A stretch of DNA of 64,000 bases from Adenophora triphylla var. japonica (Eukaryota > Streptophyta > Magnoliopsida > Asterales > Campanulaceae), in contig JAFEMH010002436.1 of the NCBI GenBank assembly GCA_022495995.1, forward strand, positions 1-64,000, in the 5' to 3' direction. The notes under the pieces were generated by a model. That model had not been told where the DNA came from, made no database searches, and saw only the letters and a program-made list of their open reading frames with translations. How positions within the stretch are numbered: the first letter of the stretch is position 1; each line of letters opens with the position of its first letter. This document shows, in pieces, positions 1-10,512 of the stretch. The position numbers were made by a program, and so were the translations under genes.

Positions 1-1205
1 CCATGCTATTATGACATTTTGCACTTTTCTGGATGGAACATTTCCAGCCTAGCTGAGAAGAAAACCCGAGTAGCTCTCAAAGGGTTAGCAATAAAGTTTG
101 TAATCATGGGGGATCGCCTCTATAAGAAAGATCACAAGATAGAACTCATTTGTGCCGATGAAGAAGAAGCATGAGAGGCCATGGATCAAGTCCACCAAGG
201 AATTTTTGGCACTCACATGAACGGAAACATGCTTGCCAAGAAAATAATTCGGCTAGGATACTTCTGGATGACAATGGAAGCCGATTGTGCAAATATGGTT
301 AAGAGATGGCACAAATGCCAAATACATGTTAACTTACAATGCGCACCACCGTCCGTGTTATACCCCATGACCTCTTATTGGCCCTTCTCAACTTGTGAAA
401 TAGATGTCATTGGCATGGTTACACCACAGCACTAACGGGCACACCTTTATCTTTGTAGCCATTGACTACTTTACCAAGTGGATTGAAGCAGTCTCTAACA
501 AAGTTCTAAATGCAAGAAAGGTTGTCGAGTTCTTCAAACATAACATCATTTGTAGATATGGGATACCATACGAATTCATCTCTGATAATGGATCCCACTT
601 TGAAAAGGAGGCTGACCAACTCCTGGAGGAATTCAAGATAGAAAGGTTACTGACCTTAAACCAATGGAGCAGTTTAGGCTGCCAACAAGACAATTGAGAC
701 CATTATCAAAAAAATGGTGGTCACTAGGAAGGATTGACCGGATAAACTACCTTTTGCACTTTGGGCCAACCTTCCAGGAAACTACATATACCCTAGACTA
801 TGGGATGGAAGAAGTGTTTCCAATTGAATTAGAGGTACCTTCACTAAAGGTTCTCCTTGAAAACGAAGTGAACGAAGTTGAGTGGTTGAGAAATAGATAT
901 AAGGATTTAGCTCTGCTAGACGAAAGAAGACTCAAATCCGCCGAGCATATTCAAGCATAACAATGGAGTATGGCTAGGTAATTCAACAAGAATGTAAAGC
1001 CCAAAAACATCAAAGTCGGGGATCTCATACTACGCAAATATCATTTGAGACCTTTCAATCATATGGGAAAATGGGGACATAGATAGATTGGCCCTAACAT
1101 CATCAAGAAGGCTTTTTCTGTGGTTGCAGTTCAACTAGCAGACTTGGATGGAGATCAGCTGCAGAAGCCCGTTAACATGGACAAGCTCAAGAAATACAAC
1201 GCGTG
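1..1205 (+). pseudogene. Tat-lineage Ty3/gypsy integrase, 3' end of pol (partial, broken)
   Basis: This is the tail of a gypsy polyprotein cut by the window edge. Bases 1-180 read as the linker before integrase with one in-frame TGA near 171. From 181 the zinc-binding region is seen (VHQGIFGTHMNG, then CANMVKRWHKCQIH: the H-H-C-C pattern). The catalytic core follows at about 404-690 in a shifted frame, with IDYFTKWIEA and ISDNGSHF carrying the two expected aspartates; the glutamate region around 690-740 is deleted or garbled. The end of the core (TLDYGMEEVFPIE) and the C-terminal domain (KVGDLILRK, GPNIIKKAF) run to a stop at about 1205. The wording of the zinc region is that of the Tat/Ogre lineage. 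At least two frameshifts and a stop make it dead. Confidence 0.85.
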
Positions 1206-1636
1206 ATTTCAGCCTTCTCCCTACAAAAATAAAATAAAGCACCAGAAAAGAAGGTCGGGTGATTGAAAACCAGAAAGGGCAGTCTAGGAAAAAAAAGGGG
1301 TGTGCATAAAAAAATGGGATTACTCCGCTCTTGTGCGAGACAACATGTCTCATGCGAGACTTTCTCTTTTAATCAACATGAACAATGATGACCTTAGCAA
1401 CTTATTTAACTTGTGTAAAAGAAGAACGTAGGTAGCCTTCGGGTTTGGTCTAATCAACAAATAAAATAAAATCTTGTTCTTATTATTTATTGAATGCATT
1501 TCTTGATAACAAAAGGAAAATTCTACTCATTACGACATACTTGCTAATGCAAAATTTTGGAAATAAAATGCATAAATAAATAAACCATTAATTTTCTAAT
1601 AAAATACATTGATACTCCCTAAGATCTAGTCCTTCT
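1206..1636 (+). other. Tat 3' untranslated region with conserved signature and palindrome pair
   Basis: No ORF here is convincing. At about 1424-1455 the text ACGTAGGTAGCCTT, followed by GGGTTTGGTC, matches a sequence commonly found just after integrase in Tat elements. At 1330-1360 lie two related palindrome-like words, TTGTGCGAGAC and GTCTCATGCGAGAC, of the same family as those at 3270-3306, 6183-6215 and 6862-6896. The region separates the + strand integrase from the 3' end of the reverse-strand DUF7745-like gene, so the two converge here. Confidence 0.55.
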
Positions 1637-3107
1637 TTAGCTTAGTAGGAGGGAGTTTGTCTTTGTCCTTGACTTCTCTAAATCCTTTGCGTTGAGGACC
1701 CTTCGAACCGGAAGACTCACCAAGCCGGGTGAACACGGAATTGGAAGCCTCTTGAATACGGTCGGACCATCAAGAGTCTGCATGCCACCATTAAGGCTTC
1801 TCTTCCTCCTTTGGTACCAATCATTTTCGAGAAAATTTTGGGTTGGATCGGAACAAATACTTGCCGGATCAGCGGTAGCCTCCCTCTCCATAATAACACG
1901 GCTAGGCTTGAAGCTATTCCCCAACTAAGGACTCCTTACGTCATCGATCTTCACTGCATCTGGAGGACTATCCTTCAGGAACTGCTCCAAATACTTATTC
2001 GGAAGATAAATACTCCCATCATAACGAGGAAGGTTGCTCCAACAATCCTTATTGGTGCCTTCTCCCTATGCTTTTACCAAAGTGGTTGCAAATTATGGGC
2101 CAATGTAGAAGACTTCACGAACGGCTCCATCGGTGATGAAAGTGTCTTGTTGTTGACCAAATTGATGAAGAATCCTCTTGGGGAAATAAAAAGAAGAATC
2201 CATTAAACCTGAAATCACAACCCGATCAAATCTGGTGGTACTAGCGATATACCTTTGTATCTTCCAAAAGGGCAGGCACAAAGCAATGTCCATAGTGAAC
2301 GTCCCCACTAACATGCGAGCCAATTACTTGATGGAAAGATCTTTGACCAAGATATTTCGCCTATGAAAAGTATAGGGAGAATATTAAATTGGAGGATCCA
2401 TGAACTTGAAGTGATCTCTAAGGGGAATTGTCAACAAAATTTGACTTCCTTGAGTCATGGAATCGGTCTGGTGCAATTCATCAAGGCCATGAAGAGTCTT
2501 GCCCATTATATGAGGGAAAATATTATGGGCACATCCTCTAGCTTGGAAAAAAACCTCCACATGTTGGGAATCAATGATGACTCTTATCTAAGAGAAGAAT
2601 GCATCCGCAAAGAGGCAAAGAGCCAAAAGGTTTTCTTGAAAAGCATAGAGATCTTCATCCTTCGAATCCTTGTCAAATCTCCTTAACAAAGAAGAACTTT
2701 CCACCCAACGACGGTGCACCAAGGCATAGCCTTCATCGAGGGTGATACCAAACAATTCACAAAGAGCTTTCGCATGATTCTTATTGTACTTAGGAACCAC
2801 TACCGGTTAAAGGCATGTCTAAAATAGCCGCAAACTCTTCAACAGTTGGCACCATCTCATTGAGAAAGAAATTGAAGAGATGGATTCCAAAAGCTAGCCG
2901 CTCCACGCAAAAGGTTCGAATCCGATTTAAGATTCTTCATGGTGAATAGCATCTTAAATACATAACTCTTCACAAATCATTCTTGAGAACGCTCTCGGAA
3001 AGAATATACAAATCCTGTCAAGTCATATTTGTAAGTGTATGTGATTTCCAAATCAAGAGAGAATTCATCAACAATCTTGGAAGAAGAAGTAACTCCTTGA
3101 GAATCCA
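1637..3107 (-). pseudogene. DUF7745-like protein gene, reverse strand, broken
   Basis: Reading leftward from ATG at 3107, the product starts MDSQGVTSSSKIVDEF and contains FWNPSL, LNEMVPTVEEFAAILDMP, then KYNKNHAKALCELFGITLDEG, RRWVESSSLLRRFDKD and FQENLLALCLFADAFFS. After a gap come RVVISGLMDSSFYFPKRILHQFG and a charged tail. This order resembles the plant DUF7745 family, which is distantly similar to the plant mobile domain and is often found in retroelements; that is from memory, not a search. A stop lies after SFRERSQE, with further stops and frameshifts near 2820, 2590 and 2090. The gene is antisense to the Tat integrase to its left and lies downstream of its own promoter (3108-3320). Function is unknown. 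Confidence 0.6.
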
Positions 3108-3320
3108 TGGAAGGAATAGGGTGAGGAAAATCTCAAATTGGGTCTTATGAAGGTTCTCTAAAGACCTAGGATGCTGAATAAAGGTTTAAGATGAACTAGG
3201 TGTTCTTATATTGGCTCTACTTGCCAAATCCTACAAATAAAAGGAGAAAATGTGAAAGTCAAAGGACTTGTATCATGCGAGACATGTTGTCTCGTACAAG
3301 ATGTCTCCCCTAACTATAGC
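3108..3320 (-). promoter_or_regulatory. Promoter of the DUF7745-like gene with palindrome pair and TATA
   Basis: Read on the reverse strand, a palindrome pair (GTACGAGACAACATGTCTCG core, + coordinates 3270-3306) is followed about 57 bases later by AATATAAG (3206-3213) as TATA box, then a roughly 100-base leader and the ATG at 3107. The order and spacing match the LTR promoters elsewhere in the window. Transcription is inferred only. Confidence 0.5.
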
Positions 3321-3613
3321 AAATTCTGTAGAAATTCTGTTCAGTCCTAACTTGTTGAAACAAGTTTCAAACCTACAAACATAAAACTGATACAGTTCAT
3401 GTACTCATACAGACTCCATACACACAGAATCCATACACAAATCATCATCCAAAAATTGACCAAACCTGCCATTTCCATAGAACGATGGACACTACCACAT
3501 GAGTCAAAATAAAAGACTACAACTAGAGAAAAATTATCATGGAGTCAATATGTGCTAACAGGTACCAAAACAAGAAAGCGGAAAAGAAGTTTGGGCCTAC
3601 CCATGGCAATTAA
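3321..3613. other. Spacer between the two reverse-strand genes
   Basis: This 293-base stretch is AT-rich, has no ORF of note and no recognised repeat. It lies after the PMD gene stop at 3614 and upstream of the DUF7745-like promoter, so it should hold the PMD gene's 3' untranslated region. I see no clear polyadenylation signal that decides its end. Confidence 0.35.
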
Positions 3614-6015
3614 TTACAAGTCCTCAAAATATCCAAAGGGGAGTAGGGGGATCCTAACTATGGTGCCTCTCAAGCCACTCACACTGCCCTCGCCGTGCTC
3701 ATCATAATCTCTAATGCTACCTTGAGATCGGGTCCTTTTCGAGCCACAAGTGGGGATCACTAACGTTGTCATCGTAGCTGCCACAGAGGTCACTTGTTGA
3801 ATAGCTCCTCCGAGAGATGGCAGACAGAAGACATCAAACCCCTCAACCATATAGTACCCCAGCGGTAATCCTCAACCGACATAGACACCTGCAAATGAAA
3901 CATGAAAAGATTCAGAAAAATCTCTACGAATATACAAGAACAAGCTATGAATTTAAAGTTGCATACCATTGTAGCATTAGGAGGAGGAAGGAGTCCCTGA
4001 GGCATGGCTATCTCTCACTTATGTAGTCCATCATCATGGTGATACCCATCATATAAGTACAGCTCGGAGGACCATAATTTGAAGCGAATGAAATATGGCC
4101 CATAGACTAAGATAAAGAGGTTGAAGTAGAAGAACCGAAAGTAGAAGCTTGTTGGCGTGTCTGAAAAGCTTCCACCACAAGATGACCCATCAAGTGAGTG
4201 CGTAAAGTCCTCATAAGCTCACCGGACATTTGAACTCTGAAGCAAGGATACCCATGACAAGTTCTTCATAAGAATTGTCCAAAAGGCTAGTTATCGAATG
4301 TATGTTGCCGGGAGGATCATAAGTTACTACCCAAACAAGAGAGCCTTTATCATATTAAGGTAACACTCTCTCCCCCAAGTAAAAGGCATCGTTGGTCAAA
4401 TAAACAAGAATGATCCTCTTGTTGGTCACCGACCACATACCGCCCACGTGTTCTTCAATTGTCCTCCATAGATAGAGACCTTGACGGTTGAAGTAGAATT
4501 TATCAAGCATAGCCCGAGTCTGCTCAATGGTGATAGTCCACTCGACTTCCTCATAGATAGTCCTGTTGGGACGAGCCCATCTCCGAATGTCTGGATATTG
4601 GACCTTGCGTTGATCAAGCTCAACATTGTAGAGCACAAAGATAGCGTACCCCAACATCTAAAAAGGGCAACAAATGAAAAATATTCAGTTCAAAGCAATT
4701 AACAAATTCTACACAAGATGTAAATGGAGCAGTAATGAAATGAAAAGTTTACCTCCCATGCCAAGCTGTAACCCGACATGTTCTCCTTGGTATTGCGACA
4801 GACTTCATCCAAAGCCTCGTAGCAACAGGCCAGCGGAACCCCAATCATACTCTGCCATTTTTTCAAGATCTCACAACAGGTCAAGCAGAGAAAAGCGGGC
4901 TATAGAAGAATGGTTGGCGAAGATGGTCTTGGATAGATTATTCCATATGAAATCCAGAACAACTATATTGGCATTTGCGATATTATTCACATAGAGGTAC
5001 TTTGTAGTCCTCTAGCTTGCACTGTAAAGGCTTAAGCTCTACACCATTCCCTTTGAATGTTTTAGTATAACCACCAAGTCGGTTCATCTCCACATCAGAA
5101 GGCTTGTAACTCAGATTCTCAAGCAAAATTGTGCTAACACACTGCAACCCAGTGATGGCTAAAAGATCATTAGGGGTCATTGTAGCTTCCCGGAATGCCA
5201 AGTGGACAATGTGGGTAGTGTCCTACCACCTCTCTCTAATGGCCTGCAGAACTTGAGGTGACCGCGTCATCCTTCTCATATTATCAAAAAAAGTGTAGAG
5301 CCTCGGTTCCCTTACTCGGTCCCAAACCATCTTTTGTTTTTTAAGGTCGCCCCAAATCTTGGTCACCTCCTTGGAACTCCCAAGGCAGTTTTGGATCACC
5401 TTGTACAGGTGCAAAACGGAGGAGAGAAAAGAAGAAAATAATAATTAGAGAAAAAGAGGTAAAATGCATCATTTTAGGCATATATCACCAAATCATGTCA
5501 ATAAGCATTTGTAGCATGATAGCACATAGATTTTCATTTCATGTACTCAAATTATTGCATTAGAGAGCATTCATGAGATAATATTCAAGAAAAGTTTGAA
5601 AATTGTTCATTGGGGAATTTCATCAAACACTTAGCATGCATACTAAGAGTTCATGCACAAACTTACATTTGGACACCCAAATCATGCCTCCCTAAAATTC
5701 TAAACAACTAGGACGTAGGCATGTTGCATAAAATCATCATCAAAACCCATAAAAATCATAAAATCTAGTATGCATTGCATAAACACTAACATTGAGAAAA
5801 AGGTGGCAAATTTCAATTTTGATGGAATTGATGAATGCAAGAATGGAATTGATTAATCTAAAGCATGAAATTGAGTTCAAGAAGGAGTTTATTACCAATT
5901 CATGATGAATATGGTGAGAGATATGGGTCTCTCTCAAGACAACGAGGTCATCAGAGTCATATGTCATCCCCTTGAGAAAGTCGTTCATTTGGTGGGATCG
6001 CCTTTGATATGCCAT
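3614..6015 (-). pseudogene. Plant mobile domain (PMD, aminotransferase-like) gene with introns, broken
   Basis: Exon 1 (6015-5896) encodes MAYQRRSHQMNDFLKG and ends at a GT donor. Exon 2 starts near 5400 and carries the PMD hallmarks: RW-stop-DTTHIVHLAFREATMTP with LLAITGL, later EYDWGSAG, CCYEALDEVCRNTKENMSGY. A GT...AG intron fits at 4752-4658, followed by MLGYAIFVLYN and PDIRRWARPN. Another fits at 3966-3889 (donor after ATG, acceptor TTTGCAG), followed by a C-terminal part ending at 3614. PMD proteins are plant proteins linked to silencing and are often carried by transposons. A TAG replaces a tryptophan codon at about 5237, and two frameshifts lie near 4990 and 4860. It is antisense to the Tat pol to its left but sense relative to the Tat PBS/LTR remnant at 7099. 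It could be the antisense extra ORF of a Tat element or an Ogre-like ORF1. Confidence 0.7.
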
Positions 6016-6300
6016 AGAATTGATATTTGGATAGGTTTAGAAATTATTTGGATGAAGAAATCAACAAGAAATTGATGAAATTTTGCGCAAAATATCGCCT
6101 AAGGTTCGGACTTGGAGAGAAAAGTTTGAATTAAATTGAGAAAATTAGATTGGGTGCTCAAATAAGTAGCACAGAAGAAGTTTTCTCGTGCGAGAAAATG
6201 TGTTTCGTATGAGACAAGTCCCCAGATCAATTGGAATTTGGCTATTGACTAGAAAAGTCAAAACAGCCCCAAAAATCATAAAAAAAACATTTTTTTCCAA
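6016..6300 (-). promoter_or_regulatory. Promoter and 5' leader of the PMD gene
   Basis: On the reverse strand a palindrome pair (CTCATACGAAAC and TCTCGCACGAGA, + 6183-6215) lies about 14 bases upstream of CTACTTATTTG (6159-6169), a weak TATA candidate. A pyrimidine-rich leader of about 140 bases leads to the ATG at 6013-6015. The same pair-then-TATA-then-leader order is seen before the DUF7745-like gene. Confidence 0.45.
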
Positions 6301-7098
6301 AGAAAATTGAACCCGGTTCTGAATAAGCTTGGGGTCAATCACACAAGTGAATCATTTCAATTCATAACCTAGACAGGTGAATCTTTATTTTCTATCACTT
6401 TTACAGGTTCAGAGCCTGAACAGGCGAATCATCAGAAAGGTATCTTCAAAATTGGCTTCTGATTTGATTCCTCTGTATGAGTTTACATTTACTTATGAAA
6501 TTATCAATTTTCAAATTACCTGAAATAGCCTTTTTCAAGTTATTTGGAGTCAAACTAAGTTTAGCTCTGATTCTCCGATAGAGATACATAAGCAGCCATG
6601 TGGCACGACCATCCCCGAGTTCTTAATGGATATCTTTACTATCGACGACATTACTTCTCTCATAAGTCATGTTCCAAGGGGCTTAGACCATTTTGAATAC
6701 ATTATCATGTGATTACACTACTCTAGACTCGCATTTTGATTTTAGAAATTAGGCCTACAGTTTCATCATATTTCGTTAAGTTTTTGACTAACTTTGTTAT
6801 TTTAGACTTAACTGATTAACAGAATTACCAAAGAGGGGCAAAATAGTCAACTCTGGCTAGTTGTCTCGTAAGAGACTACGTGTCTCGCATGAGACAACCC
6901 TCTAGGAAAAGGTTGATTTTCTTTCCTTTTTAACTTCAATCACTTTCTTGTCAACAACTAAATCTGATATTTACATCATTTGTGAATATTCTGGAACCCT
7001 CTAGATCAGTGTCTCTCACATTAAAGTGATTGATTCCTTCCATACTTGTGTTTCCTCTTGGTAGTGTGAGAATGCGTGCTTAACATCCTCTTTTTATT
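6301..7098 (-). other. Tat-type leader with a second palindrome pair
   Basis: This AT-rich non-coding stretch lies between the PMD promoter and a PBS-like site at 7099-7108. It contains a very regular palindrome pair at 6862-6896, TGTCTCGTAAGAGACT and TGTCTCGCATGAGACA, separated by three bases. No ORF is credible. It repeats in the second duplication unit at about 23990-24788. Confidence 0.45.
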
Positions 7099-7300
7099 CA
7101 AGTCACCACCTATTTTATTTAATGGAAATATAGAAAAACCAAGTTTTGATTTAGATTCTCTGGTTTGGCGGTCAAGTTATAGGATTTTAAGGTCAAGGAG
7201 CACCAATCTTACAATTCTTATTATTGGTCTTGCTTCTAGGGTTTAATTTCATAATTCTTATCATTAAATTAACCAAATAATAATGAAACGTGCAAATAAC
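7099..7300 (-). mobile_element. Tat LTR remnant (U5 end) with degenerate PBS, reverse orientation
   Basis: On the reverse strand the site TGGTGACTTG (+ 7099-7108) resembles the Tat primer-binding site TGGCGACT. The flanking text to the right, with CCAAACCAGAGAATC and the ATTTCCATTAAATAAA run, corresponds to the U5 end of Tat LTRs and parallels 60606-60700. The LTR is cut near 7300, where an Athila fragment starts. The orientation agrees with the reverse-strand PMD gene lying downstream. Confidence 0.5.
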
Positions 7301-8060
7301 TAATTATATTAGTAGTAGCCATGAAAGGACGCCCAAGAAGAATGGGTGCTTCACGACTATTACTAACATCATTCTTCATATCAAGCACAACAAAATCAAC
7401 CGGCACAATGAGCTTGTCCACTTAGACCAAAATATCCTCCACAATACCCTAAGGACGTTTGACCGATCGGTCGCAAGTTGAAGGGTCATTGTGGTGGATT
7501 TAAACTCTCCCAATCCTAGCTTCTTATACACAGAATATGGCATCAAATTAATGCTTACACCTAAATCCAACATCGCCTTCACCGATTTAGAATCCCCCAA
7601 AGTGATTTTAATATTAAATCTATCGGGATCCTTGAGTTTTAGTAGAAGGTGAGATTGGATTACGGCACTCACATTTTTAGAAATCATTGCTTGTTCACCT
7701 CTTCCATACCATTGTTTTCGGGTATTGAATTCTTTGAAAACCTTGACATAAGATGGGATATTTTAATGACATCCAATAATGGTAAATTGATGTTTTTTTA
7801 GAAAACATGTCATAAATTTTAGAATATAGCTTTTCCATATTTTGTCTCATCAATCTACCCGAAAAAGGTATGGGAGGTACATATGGTTTGGGAGGTGAAG
7901 GTTTTTCAATTTGTTTATCTCCCAACTCATTTGTAGGGTCCTAGCAGGTTTTTGTGGCTCTCCTTCCGCCATGTATTGGTTTAATGTCTCCTTGAGTTTC
8001 CTTAGTCTTTCGTGAAAGGTTCGTTCGGGTTCTGGATCAAAATTAGGCTTACACTACTTC
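7301..8060 (-). pseudogene. Athila gag remnant joined to protease, reverse strand
   Basis: Right to left, the sequence reads FDPEPERTFHERLRKLKE, a typical start of Athila gag, then jumps to KPYVPPIPFSGRLMRQ and the linker EKLYSKIYDMFSK. Retropepsin follows: SAVIQSHLLLKLKDPDRF, DLGVSINLMPYSVYKKLG at the catalytic aspartate, and LGRPFMATT at the end. Most of gag is deleted, and frameshifts lie near 7440 and 7700. The protease breaks off at about 7305, so polymerase domains are absent. The motif has DLG in place of the usual D-S/T-G, as is common in Athila proteases. Confidence 0.75.
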
Positions 8061-9305
8061 TCACGATCAAGTAAGTAGTGTTGTACCCTTCACTAATTAT
8101 GCCCTATCTCTTGAGATTTCCGTTTATGGTATTACGGCTTGTCACGAATGGGCATTCCGGCTTATCTCTAGGTGACCATAATTAGCAAGGATCCATTAAG
8201 TTCGCAAATCAATGCACTTTCCATTCAAGGAACATCCCTAGGCCATTGAACTACTCTCGTGATCAATGAAACCTAGTTCCTTTATATGGTTTCCTCAATC
8301 AAGATTCTTCGCTATGTACTTCTCTCGATTGACTGAATCATACAAATTGGACGTCTTCAAAATGTAAGTCATTTTGAGATTGATATAAAGAAATTGTTTA
8401 GATGAAGATAGATGACAAGACTTTTTATTTAAGATGATGAACAAAATGCACTTTGAGTTTCAAACCCCAAGAATAAGGGGGATTACTCACTAGCCATTAT
8501 AAACAAGCAAGCATAAGTAATAATAAAAGATAAAGGGAAGAAGGACTTATGATTGTAAAGGGATGATGGCTGGAAATAACTCTTGATATTTATTGCTTCC
8601 TTCCAAAAATACTTCAAGAACAATGAACACTTGTATCTTCAAATGTTGTTTGTAACTAATGATAAAGAATTGTATATAATGTATTCTAAACTTAGGTATT
8701 CTATTCTCTGGTATGATCTGCCCATTTTAGACTGATTACAATGGCCTATATATAGATAAGGAGGAGACTCTTCAAAGTGGTGCCTTAAAAAGGTGCCTTT
8801 TAATTCTGCAGACACCATTTGCATAGCCGGGCTAAGAGATCTGCACGGCCGTGCCTCCTTGGCACCAAAAATGGTTTTGAACTAGTGGAAGGGCACGGCC
8901 GCTCCACCTTTAGCTGTACGGCCACTCTGGCCTGGAATGCTCGGCCACACCTCTTTTCAAGACTCAGCCATTCCATGTTTTGGGGCCAAAATTGGCCTGG
9001 AAAAAGGTCACGTGCACGGCCGCTCTCGTGCCTAGAGCACGGCCGCTCTGGCTGGCTTTTGGCCTTTTTGCTTTATTTGGTGTTGTCCTTCCATAACTTT
9101 GACACTTGATTATTTCAAAGGCCCCCTTTTGCTCATAAATTGACTCTAAAACCTGTCTAAGAGTACAAAAGATACCAAAAGCATAAAATCGAAGATATAT
9201 GATAAAAGAAGCCAAAATAAACTAAAATGCAAACTAAATGATATTAAAACTAAGGGAAAGATTGATAAATGATGGGATAAATGACTATATAATAGTCACT
9301 TATCA
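8061..9305 (-). mobile_element. Athila-family 5' LTR, reverse orientation
   Basis: On the reverse strand the LTR starts TGATAAGTGACTATTATATAG at 9305, close to the start of the + strand Athila LTR at 14246. CG-rich palindromes occur at 8842-8855, 8891-8905, 8915-8930 and 9012-9051. The TATA box CTATATATAG lies at 8746-8756, next to a shared AAAAGGCACC block. The internal end is lost: U5 text GATCGTGAGAAG runs into gag with no PBS, so a deletion fused LTR to gag at about 8060. Confidence 0.75.
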
Positions 9306-10512
9306 ATATTCCAATAGAAAAAGCAAACAAGCAGTAAAAGGAATCAAAGGTTGCAACCAGTTGATAGAGTTCAACCAGTTACAGGACAAGATAAATGAAC
9401 AAGAAAACAAACAAAGAGACACGATTATTTGGAGAGGTTCACAGTATTAAATAAGTTTTACGTCCTCTACCATGTTTGGTCAAAACTTGGATTTGTGAAA
9501 GGTGCACTATTAATGCCACTAATCTATTACAAGTTGCAAGCCTTATAATTGAAGGCTGCCTAAAAGAAAGTGATCACTAATGGATCGTGCTACAAGATTG
9601 ATCAAGTATTTTCAAGAGATGTGTTCAAAAATTGAACTGATTTCTCTTGGGTGTGTGGTGTGATCAATCAATGTGTTTCAGACACAGTCTTGTTGGGGAA
9701 CACTTACTACAATTGATTGAGTGTGCACAGTGTATGTCCTAATAAATATTCAAGTGAATTTTTGGATTTGAATGCCTTGAAATTTAATGTTTGATTGCTC
9801 TTGCAGTTTTTGACAATCTCACTCTCAAAGATCTTCAATGCACCAACCCTCTTCAATGCTCTGATGAAGGTATTTATATTGACTCCATGAAAGAGTTGTT
9901 GTATTTGAAGGGGTTGAAGGAATGATTTTGATTCTGACAAGTATTTAATGATAATATCTTCTACATTAAATGCTTGAGATTTTGATGTACAATCATCTTT
10001 GAAATTTCCACTGGATAAAGGAGATGTTGTGAGTACCGGTAACTTTGTCATTCCTCAAAGCGATTCTTGACAAGGCGGCAGCAAAGTTTTCATAGCAACT
10101 GTTCTACCAACTTCAGCTAAGTTGTTGGCTGAGTAGGTGAGAATATTAAATGCTTCAACTGATGGAAAGCTTGTTGAGGAAGCTTGGTTGTAGGCAGTAA
10201 CTGAGGAGCTAACCGGTTGACTGGCCAACCGGCTAAGAGATTGGCTAAGGCAAGGCACGACCGGTTAGAGCGGTCAACCGGTTGAGGATTCTTGTAAAAC
10301 AAGTTACCAGTAACAACTTGGAAAATCTTCTAGGTATTAAAGTCTTCATTCTTTGAGAAAAATACATTAATGAAAACAATGGCACTAGCACTTAAAGGGA
10401 ACCTAAGATACATAGAAAAATCTAATTGGTCTAGATAAATTAGGGGTCCTCAATATTGCTTAGTATGATTGGGATTAAGCAATTCTAAAGCTATACATAT
10501 ATTTTACTAACA
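9306..10512 (-). mobile_element. Copia-type LTR (about 1.2 kb), reverse orientation, probably solo or truncated
   Basis: The reverse-strand start TGTTAGTAAAATATATG at 10512 is a canonical LTR end. A palindrome cluster built on AACCGGTT lies at 10211-10287. TATAAATA follows at 9871-9878. The later part (CAAATAATCGTGTCTC) looks like the R-U5 of copia elements. The left edge abuts the Athila LTR, and no PBS is visible, so the true end is uncertain. Reverse-strand ORFs inside it are not credible genes. The LTR splits the Athila fragments on its two sides. Confidence 0.55.

Noticed and set aside
9707..10302. Reverse-strand ORFs of 60-114 residues
   Set aside because: They lie in an LTR that has TATA and LTR-end motifs, and they match no domain.
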